Shown here one piece after another: positions 1 to 8,300 of a stretch of 21,396 nucleotides of DNA. The position numbers and the translations under genes are program-made. The notes beneath the pieces were generated by a model. That model worked only from the letters and a program-made list of their open reading frames with translations, did not search any database and was not told the origin of the DNA. How positions within the stretch are numbered: position 1 is the stretch's first letter; every line of letters begins with the position of its first letter. The stretch is from JBDKUD01 sp050943315 (lineage in GTDB: Bacteria > Bacillota > Syntrophomonadia > Syntrophomonadales > Syntrophomonadaceae): the NCBI GenBank assembly GCA_050943315.1, contig JBMNOY010000038.1:1-21396 (forward strand), read 5' to 3'.

Positions 1-358
1 TGGGGGAACCCTGGCAGCAGTATCCGGGGCAGACTTTTTATGTTATGTGACTCCTTCCGAACACCTGGGTTTACCGACTGCTGAGGATGTTCATGAGGGT
101 GTGATGGCTTCGCGGATAGCAGCCCATACAGCGGATATTGTGAAAGGTGTTCCCGGTGCCTGGGAAAGAAACCGAGCTATGGCGGAAGCCCGCCGGGACT
201 TGGATTGGGACAGGCAAATGCGGCTGGCCCTGGACCCGGGCCGGGCACGTAAAGTTCACAAAGCCCGCAACCCGGTGGAGCAGGAGGTATGTTCCATGTG
301 CGGCGAATTCTGTGCCATAGATATGGTTAACCGTTATATGAAAACGGGATCTAAATAA
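1..358 (+). CDS. thiC: ThiC, phosphomethylpyrimidine synthase, C-terminal fragment (5' end outside window)
   Basis: The open frame enters from the left edge in frame 2 and ends with TAA at 356-358, giving about the last 118 residues. Recognisable ThiC sequence includes CYVTPSEHLGLP, the GVMASRIAAHTADIVKG stretch and, at the C-terminus, the radical-SAM [4Fe-4S] ligand cluster CSMCGEFC. ThiC converts aminoimidazole ribotide to HMP phosphate, the pyrimidine half of thiamine. The Cys spacing here is CX2CX3C, one residue shorter than the CX2CX4C I associate with the long proteobacterial form; I believe the shorter clostridial/archaeal ThiC and the paralogue BzaF (5-hydroxybenzimidazole synthase) look like this. 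Downstream thiM and a thiamine-binding protein favour ThiC over BzaF. Its promoter, and any TPP riboswitch, would lie outside the window. Confidence 0.93.
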   Translation, partial: GGTLAAVSGADFLCYVTPSEHLGLPTAEDVHEGVMASRIAAHTADIVKGVPGAWERNRAMAEARRDLDWDRQMRLALDPGRARKVHKARNPVEQEVCSMCGEFCAIDMVNRYMKTGSK

Positions 359-395
359 GCGTTGTTTCAGTACTCTGTATGGAAGGATGACCTGC

Positions 396-1148
396 TTGAA
401 GATCAAAACTATTACTACCTGGTGGCATGAGACAGACAATCTAATCATTCGTGATGTTCCTGTGAGCTCAACCATAATTGAGATGGGAGAACAGCTAATA
501 ATCATTGACACTGGAATGGTGGGCAACGATCAGCTGTTAGAGGAACTTGAACAATTTGGTTATACACCCCAGGATTTTACCACGGTTATCAATACTCATC
601 TGCACTGTGATCATATCGGCGGAAACCGGAACTTTAGCAATGCGCGTATCTTGATTAGCCGTCAGGAATTGGAGTACGAAGCCGTTTTTGCCCAGACTTT
701 GCGGGACAGTAATGACCCCGTAACTGCTTTACAGGCCTTGGGCCGCAATATTGATGAAAGTTACGCTAAAACCGCCTGGGATGTAAAACAGGCCCAGGAG
801 GAATGGCCGGCCTCATTGCTAGTAGGGGATGCGGCCCAGATTGAGTTCTTGGAAGACAACCCGGTTTTGCCTGCTGAGCTTTCATTAATAAAGGTCCCGG
901 GCCACTCTATTGACAGCCGGGCCGTGGTTGTCAAGGGTTCACTGAATCACGCGGTAATTACCGGAGATGCTTTTTATCACCGGGATTTATGGCCGGTTAC
1001 TATAACGGGAATTAATTACGATGATAATCTGTTTAAGCAAAACGCGGAGCGCCTGGCCCATTTCCCGGGAATAATAATTCCCGGGCATGATCATGCTTTT
1101 GATAACTCCAACGGTAAATACATAATAGAAGACACGTTTGAGTTGTGA
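396..1148 (+). CDS. MBL-fold metallo-hydrolase in the thiamine operon
   Basis: About 250 aa. It carries a full metallo-beta-lactamase-fold dinuclear metal site: HLHCDH (HxHxDH) about 70 residues in, then VPGHS, TGDAF and a late IPGHDH. It most resembles the broad N-acyl-homoserine-lactonase-like / glyoxalase-II-like hydrolases. The reaction cannot be assigned. ATG at 387 is also in frame, but GGAAGG (381-386) touches it; the TTG at 396 sits 9 bases after that Shine-Dalgarno and gives the natural N-terminus MKIKTIT, so I chose 396. The gene lies 37 bases after thiC and 30 before the thiamine-binding protein, all co-directional, so it is very likely co-transcribed. A hydrolytic role on a thiamine precursor or breakdown product is possible but is inference. 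No signal peptide, so cytoplasmic. Confidence 0.88.
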   Translation: MKIKTITTWWHETDNLIIRDVPVSSTIIEMGEQLIIIDTGMVGNDQLLEELEQFGYTPQDFTTVINTHLHCDHIGGNRNFSNARILISRQELEYEAVFAQTLRDSNDPVTALQALGRNIDESYAKTAWDVKQAQEEWPASLLVGDAAQIEFLEDNPVLPAELSLIKVPGHSIDSRAVVVKGSLNHAVITGDAFYHRDLWPVTITGINYDDNLFKQNAERLAHFPGIIIPGHDHAFDNSNGKYIIEDTFEL

Positions 1149-1178
1149 TTTTATCAAAGTTAAAGGAGGTTTTGAATA

Positions 1179-1469
1179 ATGGCGGAAGCCAATCTAAGTT
1201 TGCAGGTATTACCCATTGTCGAGGAAGACAGGGTGTACGAAATGGTAGATAAGGTTATCAATATCATTATCCAATCAGGGTTGAAATATGTTGTGGGTCC
1301 TATGGAAACTACGGTTGAGGGTGACCTGGATACCCTGCTGGATCTGGTCAAAAAATCACAGGAAGTATTGCAAGCAGCTGGTGTCCCAAGAGTGGTTTCA
1401 GTGATTAAAATCGATTACAAGCCGGATGGATTGACTATGGAAGAAAAGATAGGAAAATACAGCAAATAA
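1179..1469 (+). CDS. Thiamine-binding protein, MTH1187/YkoF superfamily (PF01910 type)
   Basis: A 96-aa cytoplasmic protein behind an excellent AAAGGAGG (about 8 bases before ATG). The pattern is that of the small MTH1187 family, a ferredoxin-like fold: an N-terminal strand (LSLQVLPI), a helix (YEMVDKVINIII), a strand with YVVGPMETTVEGD, a long helix and a final strand VVSVIKIDYK. Members of this superfamily, such as YkoF in Bacillus subtilis, bind thiamine or its HMP half and are often found beside thiamine uptake or synthesis genes. Its place between thiC and thiM fits a carrier, sensor or chaperone for pyrimidine intermediates. The ligand is inferred from family and context. Confidence 0.85.
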   Translation: MAEANLSLQVLPIVEEDRVYEMVDKVINIIIQSGLKYVVGPMETTVEGDLDTLLDLVKKSQEVLQAAGVPRVVSVIKIDYKPDGLTMEEKIGKYSK

Positions 1470-1512
1470 GTAGTGGCTTTATAAATAGCGTGAAAGAGAG
1501 GATGATATTGGC

Positions 1513-2325
1513 ATGCTCAAACAATGTGCTGAAATATGGGATGAGGTGCGGGTTAAGCGACCGCTGGTGCACTGCATAACCAATTATGTAACCATAAATG
1601 CCGTTGCTAATGTAATTCTGGCCAGCGGGGCTTCACCAGCTATGGCCGAAAACCCTAGCGAGACGCGGGACTTTGCTGCTATCGCGCAGGCGCTCTACTT
1701 AAATGTAGGAACTCTTACCAATGAACAGCAAAATGCTATGCTGGAGGCTATCGCCGGGGCAGCGTCCAATTCTGTACCGGTGATTGTTGACCCGGTAGCC
1801 TGCGGGGTTATTCCCTATAGAATGAGAGTCATTACTAAACTGAGTGAAGCTGGCAGAATCAGCTGCTTTAAAGGTAACATCGCTGAGATTAAACATCTGG
1901 CGGGAGTCCAGGGCAAGGCACGGGGGGTTGATTCCCTCGATACGGGGGAGGGCTTGGAACAAGCCTGTCTGTCCCTGGCCAAGAAGGAACAATTAGTAGT
2001 AGCGGCTACGGGAGAAACCGATGTAGTAGCTGATCCATATAATGCAGCACGGTTAAACAATGGTACTCCTCTGTTTGGTTATATTACTGGAGCCGGCTGT
2101 ATGGTCGGAGGAGTGGTGGCAGCATGCATGGGTGCAGTTCCAGCCCAGCCTTGGCTGGCTGCAGTAACCGCTATTACGGCCTTTAATATTGCTGGCGAAA
2201 GGGCTGCCAAAACTTCCGGGGATGCTCCGGGGACATTCCACAGCCTGCTATTTGACAAGCTTTATCAATTGCGGGGAAAAGATATCGAACAAGAAGCCCG
2301 AATTGATTGGATTACCGCCAGGTAA
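1513..2325 (+). CDS. thiM: Hydroxyethylthiazole kinase ThiM
   Basis: 270 aa, the usual ThiM length. It phosphorylates 4-methyl-5-(2-hydroxyethyl)thiazole with ATP, a salvage step feeding thiamine phosphate synthase. Typical motifs are PLVHCITNYVTIN near the N-terminus, GASPAMAENP, NVGTLT, the VIVDPVACG metal/phosphate segment, ATGETD, and the ribokinase-like C-terminal anion hole and catalytic Cys region ITGAGCMVGG. Start: AGAGAGG at 1495-1501 is 11 bases before ATG 1513. It follows the thiamine-binding gene by 43 bases. With ThiC making the pyrimidine de novo and ThiM salvaging the thiazole, the cell can draw on both routes; no thiE is seen in this window. Confidence 0.95.
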   Translation: MLKQCAEIWDEVRVKRPLVHCITNYVTINAVANVILASGASPAMAENPSETRDFAAIAQALYLNVGTLTNEQQNAMLEAIAGAASNSVPVIVDPVACGVIPYRMRVITKLSEAGRISCFKGNIAEIKHLAGVQGKARGVDSLDTGEGLEQACLSLAKKEQLVVAATGETDVVADPYNAARLNNGTPLFGYITGAGCMVGGVVAACMGAVPAQPWLAAVTAITAFNIAGERAAKTSGDAPGTFHSLLFDKLYQLRGKDIEQEARIDWITAR

Positions 2326-2352
2326 CAACAACAGAAAAATGAGGTTTTATGT

Positions 2353-3000
2353 ATGAACAAAAAACTGATGGTCTTTGCCGATTTTGATGGAACGATAACA
2401 GTTGAGGATGTATGCGGGGCTATGGTTGTACGTTATGCCGGGGAAGGATGGGAGAAAATAAACCAACTCTGGGTGGACGGGGTGATTTCTACAGAAGAAT
2501 GTGCCCAGAAAACCCTGGATCTGATGGATGTATCACCAGAAGAATTAGAGATATTGTTTAATCAGGCGGAAATAGATAAAACGTTTCCCGACTTCCTGGA
2601 GTGGCTTAAGGAACATGGTTTTCCTCTCAGTATTGTCAGCGATGGCTATGACAATTATATAAAATTGATTCTTCAGAAAAATGGGCTTAATCTGCCCTAT
2701 TATGCGAACCATCTGGATTATAACAATGGTTGGAAAATAAAATGTTCTTATTTATTTACTGATTGCCAGAAGTGCGGCGTGTGCAAGACAAAGATCATTG
2801 AAAGCCTGCTTTTACCCGGGTATACCAGCGTTTATGTCGGTGATGGGTATTCGGATATCTGCCCGGCGGATAAATGTGATATCCTATTTGCCAAAAAGTA
2901 TCTGGCTGCCTATTGTGAGAAAGAGGGTATTCCTTTTTATCCCTATAACAATTTTGGCGATGTTAAGAAAAAGCTTAAAGAGTTGCTGGCTGTGGGTTAG
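2353..3000 (+). CDS. HAD-IB phosphatase, MtnX-like, last gene of the thiamine operon
   Basis: 215 aa. HAD motifs are all present: motif I DFDGT (nucleophile D10, acid D12), motif II IVSDGYD, a Lys in CKTKIIES for motif III, and motif IV YVGDGYSD with the metal-binding Asp pair. The CQKCGVCK segment matches the cysteine-containing insert I recall in MtnX-like proteins (2-hydroxy-3-keto-5-methylthiopentenyl-1-phosphate phosphatase family). No other methionine-salvage gene is near; it follows thiM by 27 bases and ends at the operon terminator. Removal of phosphate from thiamine monophosphate or an HMP/thiazole phosphate is therefore a reasonable alternative, but is inference. ATG 2353 has a GAGG 8 bases upstream. 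Confidence 0.88.
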   Translation: MNKKLMVFADFDGTITVEDVCGAMVVRYAGEGWEKINQLWVDGVISTEECAQKTLDLMDVSPEELEILFNQAEIDKTFPDFLEWLKEHGFPLSIVSDGYDNYIKLILQKNGLNLPYYANHLDYNNGWKIKCSYLFTDCQKCGVCKTKIIESLLLPGYTSVYVGDGYSDICPADKCDILFAKKYLAAYCEKEGIPFYPYNNFGDVKKKLKELLAVG

Positions 3001-3010
3001 CGATTTCAAT

Positions 3011-3043
3011 TACCAGAAGGAGTTAAGCCAGCTCCTTCTGGTA
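3011..3043. terminator. Bidirectional intrinsic terminator between convergent genes
   Basis: Perfect 12-bp stem TACCAGAAGGAG (3011-3022) / CTCCTTCTGGTA (3032-3043) with a 9-base loop. On the + strand it is followed by a T/A-rich TATTATATTTTTAT tract. It lies 11 bases after the HAD stop codon and directly abuts the stop codon of the minus-strand transporter, so it probably ends both transcripts. Confidence 0.9.
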
Positions 3044-4168
3044 TTATATTTTTATCCATCCTCTTTTCTGCAGCACTGCCAGTGGAATGCCAGCTACAAA
3101 TGCAATAGCAGGGTTAATGGCTACGCTCAGAATCAACACTATAACGAAACAAAAAGTTTCGTCATTACCCGCAACCTTTACCGGGCGAATAAGATCTATA
3201 CCACTATAAAAGAGCATTCCGCCCAGGACTGCTGAGGGAACAATTTGCAGAAGGCTTAGGCCGGAGGCACCCAGAAAAATCCCTATAAATAGTAATACCA
3301 GGCCGATAAATGTAATACAAAGCCAGGTTCTTCCCCCGAAGCGGTAATGAGCGGCCAGCCCACCGCTTCCATGGCACATGGGATATCCGCCCATAGGGGC
3401 CGCTAGAATATTTCCTACGCCCAGGGTAAAACAGAGGTTTTTGTCGGTGACCCGGCTCGATGTTTCAGGCAGCAACTGGCTGGCCAGGACCGCCGTAACC
3501 AATACCGAATTAGTTATGGTCAGCGGAAACTGGGGTAAAACTCCCAGGTAAAATCCACGGTAGAAATCATGTGCGGTAGGAATCAGCCAATGAGGCATAT
3601 TAATCCCCCATTTTAAAACCGGCAGGGTTAGTTCCGGATGTAATGCAAACGCCAGAGCAGTACCTCCAAATAATGCTACGATAGAAGCGGGCAGTCTTTT
3701 ATTGTTTAAAAGAAACAGCATGATAATCAAGATAATTGCTCCCAGAAGCCAATCCTTTTCTACTAGTTTTATTCCTAAAAGACACAGGCTAACCCCCAAT
3801 CCGGCTTGAATACCAAAAGTAACGCTTTGTGGTGTAATACGGGCTATTCTTTCTATAATTCCGGAAAAACTAATAATCAGCAGTAGTGCTCCCATCATAA
3901 TTCCCGAGGCAGCTACTTCACCAGGGGTAAGGTGGTGAACGATGATGGCGGCACCTATTACCTTCATGGGTTGCACCGGGACTGGTACACGATAAAACCA
4001 GGCGGTAAAAAGATACATTAATCCAAACATTACAAAAACACCGGTGGAATCGAGACCAGCGATAGTTATACCGCCAATAAGGTAAGGAAGCAAAGTACCC
4101 AGATCTCCGATAGAACCAGCCAATTCACCGCTAATGTTGTTGCGCTTAAGTATGTTCATTGCTATCAT
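3044..4168 (-). CDS. MOT1-type molybdate/sulfate permease
   Basis: 374 aa, highly hydrophobic, about ten or more membrane segments. Two motif blocks mark the plant/bacterial MOT1 family (MFS_MOT1, a SulP relative): an N-terminal GSIGDLGTLLPYL followed by PVPVQPMKVIGAAI, and a second-half counterpart APMGGYPMCHGSGGLAAHYRFGG. MOT1 proteins carry molybdate with high affinity; sulfate cannot be excluded. The start is uncertain: ATG at 4168 or the in-frame ATG at 4159, both with weak ribosome binding sites. It is monocistronic here. Together with the MosB-like storage protein at 16036 it suggests active molybdenum management. Confidence 0.88.
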   Translation of the reverse strand: MIAMNILKRNNISGELAGSIGDLGTLLPYLIGGITIAGLDSTGVFVMFGLMYLFTAWFYRVPVPVQPMKVIGAAIIVHHLTPGEVAASGIMMGALLLIISFSGIIERIARITPQSVTFGIQAGLGVSLCLLGIKLVEKDWLLGAIILIIMLFLLNNKRLPASIVALFGGTALAFALHPELTLPVLKWGINMPHWLIPTAHDFYRGFYLGVLPQFPLTITNSVLVTAVLASQLLPETSSRVTDKNLCFTLGVGNILAAPMGGYPMCHGSGGLAAHYRFGGRTWLCITFIGLVLLFIGIFLGASGLSLLQIVPSAVLGGMLFYSGIDLIRPVKVAGNDETFCFVIVLILSVAINPAIAFVAGIPLAVLQKRGWIKI

Positions 4169-4296
4169 TCCATTCTATTAACATTCTAACCCAACCTTAT
4201 TTTAACTGAGGAAGCTTTTGAGGACAATTCTTCACCGGTAAGGAAATGACCTTCTTAATAAAAACCGGGCTTAGACTAACGTATCCGTACATCAAA

Positions 4297-4332
4297 AATA
4301 TCGCCCCCTTTATAATAATAGAGGGCGATATT
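4297..4332 (-). terminator. Intrinsic terminator downstream of the Arg-rich Big_5 gene
   Basis: Arms AATATCGCCC (4297-4306) and GGGCGATATT (4323-4332) form a perfect 10-bp stem. Read on the minus strand it is followed by a short run of T (TATTTTTG), 50 bases past the stop of the 4383-4757 gene. The rest of the 4169-4382 gap shows no gene; it should hold the transporter promoter, for which I see no convincing hexamers. Confidence 0.75.
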
Positions 4333-4382
4333 ATATTGCTATCGGGTTGACAATAGAGTCGGGTTTAGAAATCCACTTAAAT

Positions 4383-4757
4383 TTATTCCTCCATAATGTC
4401 GGCAGTTCTGAATCTAATAGTAACCGTTCTGCCCAGTCTTTCTCCAGCCCGGGATCTTAAATTGGGCCCGATTACAAGCCGGTAATTAGATGAAGGCCGC
4501 AGCATCCCAACTGGCCTGACAAATATCTCCCTGCGCCTGGCAAAATTAGTTGGAATTCTAACAACTTGAATGGCAACCCGAGTATTACCGCGAAAGAGTC
4601 TGATCTGCCTCTGATTATTGGTCCAAACATCGTTACTGACCACATTTTTGTCAAAAAACAACTGTATGGTTCTGCGCCTGGGGGGAACATTAGCTGCACC
4701 GTTGCGGGGAATTGACCTTAAGAATCGCAAAGGCCTCCGGCCAGGTTGTTGTGGCAT
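4383..4757 (-). CDS. Small arginine-rich protein with one SbsA-like Ig (Big_5) fold, no signal peptide
   Basis: 124 aa. After an Arg/Pro-rich N-terminus, residues from about 28 follow a Big_5 pattern: TIQLFFDKNVV, then N..RQIRLFRGN, then EIFVRPVGMLRPSSNYRLVI, then LRSRAGERLG and a final VTIRFRTA. The exported protein at 8964 shows the same block order (ISLTFNKNVV, VYIDPVQDLQPGTEYQLII, ITFSTA). By eye it has about 25 Arg and a single Lys, one residue in five, unlike its neighbours. There is no signal peptide, although Big_5 domains are normally extracellular. ATG 4757 is chosen because AAAGGAGG lies 7 bases upstream; the upstream in-frame TTG (4763) is too close to it. Function unknown; adhesion, an S-layer partner or a nucleic-acid or polyanion binder are possible. 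Confidence 0.75.
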   Translation of the reverse strand: MPQQPGRRPLRFLRSIPRNGAANVPPRRRTIQLFFDKNVVSNDVWTNNQRQIRLFRGNTRVAIQVVRIPTNFARRREIFVRPVGMLRPSSNYRLVIGPNLRSRAGERLGRTVTIRFRTADIMEE

Positions 4758-4998
4758 ACACAATCCTCCTTTCCATGCTTCTAGCTGAAGTAGTATGCTT
4801 TATTCTATGTAGACAGTTGTAAATAGGTTAAAAAAGTGCCATTAAATGATAAAAAATGTTAAGTTGCTTATATCTGGGGTCATTGTATAGGTTAAACCCT
4901 GAAGAGCCGCAAATTATAATTAAAGGCAGGAATTTATTTAGACTTGTCGAATAAGTTTAGCAGTAATCCTATATATTTAAATACTCTCCGAGCTTTAT

Positions 4999-5097
4999 TA
5001 CCTAAGGTTTTTGCTAGGGTTATTAGGCCGAAAGGGTATAGCGGGAAACCGATATGCCTCCCAGTGCGGAAAGGAGAAGGCTGATTACGTTTAGGTA
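4999..5097 (+). ncRNA. Candidate structured leader (aptamer-like) upstream of the S-layer gene
   Basis: TACCTAA (4999-5005) and TTAGGTA (5091-5097) form a perfect 7-bp closing helix. Inside it, a hairpin capped by GAAA (CGG-GAAA-CCG, 5042-5051) can be extended by TAT/ATA and GG/CC pairs with small internal loops, and further purine-rich sequence follows. The element ends 6 bases before a strong terminator and lies in a gene-free leader of about 560 bases, the usual arrangement of a riboswitch with its expression platform. I compared it from memory with c-di-GMP-I/II, c-di-AMP, cobalamin, TPP, FMN, lysine, SAM, glycine, T-box and guanidine consensus motifs and recognised none. Unassigned; may be a chance fold. 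Confidence 0.4.
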
Positions 5098-5103
5098 CCT
5101 CAG

Positions 5104-5133
5104 CGAACTGCTTTGTGCAGTTCGTTTTTTTTT
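5104..5133 (+). terminator. Strong intrinsic terminator inside the S-layer gene leader (attenuator position)
   Basis: Stem CGAACTGC (5104-5111) / GCAGTTCG (5117-5124), loop TTTGT, followed at once by nine T (5125-5133). It lies 190 bases upstream of the S-layer start and no gene on the + strand ends before it since 3000, so it is not simply terminating a protein-coding unit. It is best read as an attenuator, or as the 3' end of a small RNA. Confidence 0.88.
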
Positions 5134-5220
5134 AGTATCTTATCGTTCGGTTTTTATTTGTTCCCGTCTGGATATTTTGTCTCACGGAACTGCATTCCAG
5201 CATGTAAGGAGGTTGATCGC

Positions 5221-5266
5221 TTGCAGTATGATACATAAATGTGTTTCTTACTACGATTACCGCTAG
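5221..5266 (+). other. Possible short upstream reading frames in the S-layer leader
   Basis: A good TAAGGAGG at 5205-5212 stands 110 bases before the S-layer start. Eight bases after it a TTG (5221) opens a five-codon frame ending at 5238; an ATG at 5228 opens a 12-codon frame ending with TAG at 5266. Neither has composition that proves translation. The site could be a leader peptide or a relic ribosome binding site. From 5134 to 5204 I see nothing else. Confidence 0.25.
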
Positions 5267-5322
5267 ATTAGGACTGTGTGATGAAACATGGGGAGTATGT
5301 TACTAAGTTAAGGAGGACAATC

Positions 5323-8300
5323 ATGATTAGACGATGTAGATTAACTATTATTCTAATTTTAGGGTTATTTATGATATTAACGGCAACTGCTGGGTCAATT
5401 GCCCAACCGTCCGACATACATGAACACTGGGCTCAAAAACAAATTACTTCCTGGCTACAGAAAGGATTGGCCAGTGGGTACCCGGACGGTTCTTTTAAAC
5501 CAGATAACAGTATTACCCGGGCCGAATTTATTACGCTCACTAACCGGGCCTTCAGTTTTACGGAAAAAGCTGACATTAATTATAGTGATGTTGAACCTGA
5601 TAACTGGTTTGCTGCTGAGATTGCCCGTGCTCAGGCAGCCGGTTACATTTCGGGCTATGATGACGGTACTATGAAGCCCAACCAGCCTATTAGCAGACAG
5701 GAAACCGCAGCTATTATAGCCCGAATCTGCAAGTTGGATACATCATCCCATCTAAACGCAGTAAATAAATTCAAAGATGCCGGAACTATACCGGCGTGGA
5801 GCAAAGGTTCTATTGGAGCAGTGGTAGCTCAGGGTTATATGAGCGGCTATCCTGATCAGACTTACCATCCCGAAAAACCGATTTCCAGAGCTGAAGCGGT
5901 TGTAACCCTGGATAATGCTACTAAAGCTTTGGTACCGGGAGACGGTGATACCACCTACAGCAAGGCAGGTATCTATGGTCCTGCTTCTAATGTTGATACC
6001 GTACAAGGTAATGTGTTTATAAGTGCATCCGACATAACATTGCAGAATCTTAAAATTACCGGCAACCTGATTCTGGGAGAAGGCATAGGTGATGGTGATG
6101 CTACCCTCAGGAATGTGACTGTAGTTGGCAGCACCGTAATTCAGGGGGGAGGCTCCCATAGTATTGTTTTCGAAAATTGCCTGGTGCCCAATATTACCGT
6201 GAATAAAGCTGGTGTTCGTGTAGTTGCTTCTGGTAGCACTTCAATTAATCAAGTTCAATTGAACTCAGGAGCTACGTTAGTTGAGACAAGTATTACCGCC
6301 GCTGGTTTTAAGAATGTGACTTTAACCCAATCCATTCCTACCAATACACCCGTTTCACTGGAAGGCAGTTTTGATGATATAAATGTTCAGACGTCAAAAA
6401 TTCAATTAAACCTGAATTCCGGTATAGTGTTAAATCTACAGGTAATGGAAACTGCTAAAGATTCCAGTATAAATATCGCCGATAACGCTACAGTAAGTAT
6501 GCTGACTCTGAATGCGCCGGCTTCGGTTACCGGCAGAGGAATTATACAAACTGCTCAGGTTAATGTTTCCGGATCATCCTTCGAACAAAAGCCTGAAAAA
6601 GTGGTTAATCCTGCTGGGGTAAGCATTAATTTCGGAACATCAAATACTAGTGGAGGAACCACCCCGGGTCAGACAATTACTGTTAGCGGGATTGAACTTA
6701 CTAATACTTTTGGAGCTTTTAAATTGTCCACCAGTGTAGTTACAACGGAAGAGGAAATCCTGGCCAAAATTAAGGTCAACGGAGTTGCTCTAAAATCAGT
6801 GGAAAAGAGAAATCAGGGTGAAGACGGTAAAGCCTGGAAAGCTTTCATTGCCAATCCTCAATCTGATACCAATTACACTATTACCTGTGAATCACCGTTT
6901 ACGATTTCCGGCACCAGTGTTGTTAGATGGTCTAGTGTGGTGTCAGCACCGGCAGTTACCAACGTCGAGGTTGCAGACATCGGAGATACTGGCACGGGCA
7001 GTGACCTGCAGGTGAGCTTCTACCGGGCAAGCGGGGAAAATCAAAAAATAGACTCTTATCGAGTGATGATAGTAAGAGCGTCCAACGCCGGTTCTTTTAA
7101 TCTTAATGCTGCCAATGCAGTTTCGGCAGCTAATTATACCGTTGTTGATAAAGCTGGATTAGACACTTACACCGTTACTATGGACGGTGCCCGTGATACG
7201 TCGGGAAATTCTATCAGCAATGGTATAGCTTATAAAGTGTTCGTCCTCTCGGTGGCTGACGGCACCAACGCGGTTGTCAACGGGCTGTCCAACGCCTCCA
7301 ACCAAATAACTTTAACCACTACCCATTCCGGTTCCGGTGGGGGAGGAAAAGAGCCCCCTGCAGCACCGACATTTGCCAGTGCCGAGGTAACCAGCAGCGG
7401 GGACCTGAGTATAACCTTCAGCAAACCCATGGAACAAACTGCTACATTGGCAGGTAAGAAAGGACAATTCGATGTACGAGTAGACGGGGCCAAGAATGAG
7501 GTGACAGCACTGTCACTTACCGGTACACCCACTAAAATAAAGCTAACCCTGACTACCAAGATAACCAGCGGTCAAATCGTAACCGTGGCCTACACCAAAG
7601 GTGACGATGCAGCCAGCCGGGTAGTAGCGGCCGATGGAGGGGTGCTGGAGAGCTTTGCGGCCCAGGCGGTTAGCAATGAGTTAGTCCCAGCGGCGCCAGT
7701 ATATGTAAGTTCTACCGTAAATGGCAAAGGAGATATCAGTATAACCTTTAGTAAAGATATGGCTGACCCATCGGGAAAAGAGGCGCAGTTTAGCGTAAAA
7801 GTAGATGGTAAGGAAAACATAGTAACCGCAGTACAATCAACCGGTACAGCAAACCAAATAAAACTGGTCCTAACCAACAAAATAACCAGTGGTCAAACCG
7901 TAACCGTTTCCTACACCAAAGGTGACGATGCAGCCAGTCAGATAGTGGCGGCCGATGGAGGAGTGTTGGAGAGCTTTGCGGCCCAGGCGGTTAGCAATGA
8001 GTTAGTCCCAGCGGCGCCAGTATATGTAAGTTCAACCGTAAACAGCAAAGGAGATATCAGCATAACCTTTAGTAAAGATATGGCTGACCCATCGGGAAAA
8101 GAGGCGCAGTTTAGCGTAAAAGTAGATGGTGAGGAAGACATAGTAACCGCAGTACAATCAACCGGTACAGCAAACCAAATAAAACTGGTCCTAACCAACA
8201 AAGTAACCAGTGGTCAAACCGTAACCGTGTCCTATACCAAAGGTGACGATGCAGCCAGTCAGGTAGTGGCAGCCGATGGAGGAGTGCTGGAGAGTTTTAC

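Noticed and set aside
71..526. 151-codon reverse-strand open frame across thiC end
   Set aside because: Shadow of thiC and the MBL gene; no ribosome binding site, and the protein lacks recognisable domains.
2798..3235. 145-codon + strand frame overlapping the HAD gene and the transporter's 3' end
   Set aside because: Runs through a perfect terminator hairpin and two well supported genes; composition is that of an out-of-frame read.
4999..5133. T-box, c-di-GMP, cobalamin or c-di-AMP riboswitch
   Set aside because: The conserved sequence blocks of these classes as I remember them are not present; left as unassigned.
5054..5266. 70-codon frame across the S-layer leader
   Set aside because: It would translate through the terminator stem and its T run; only its last codons, behind a Shine-Dalgarno, are retained as a weak short-frame candidate.
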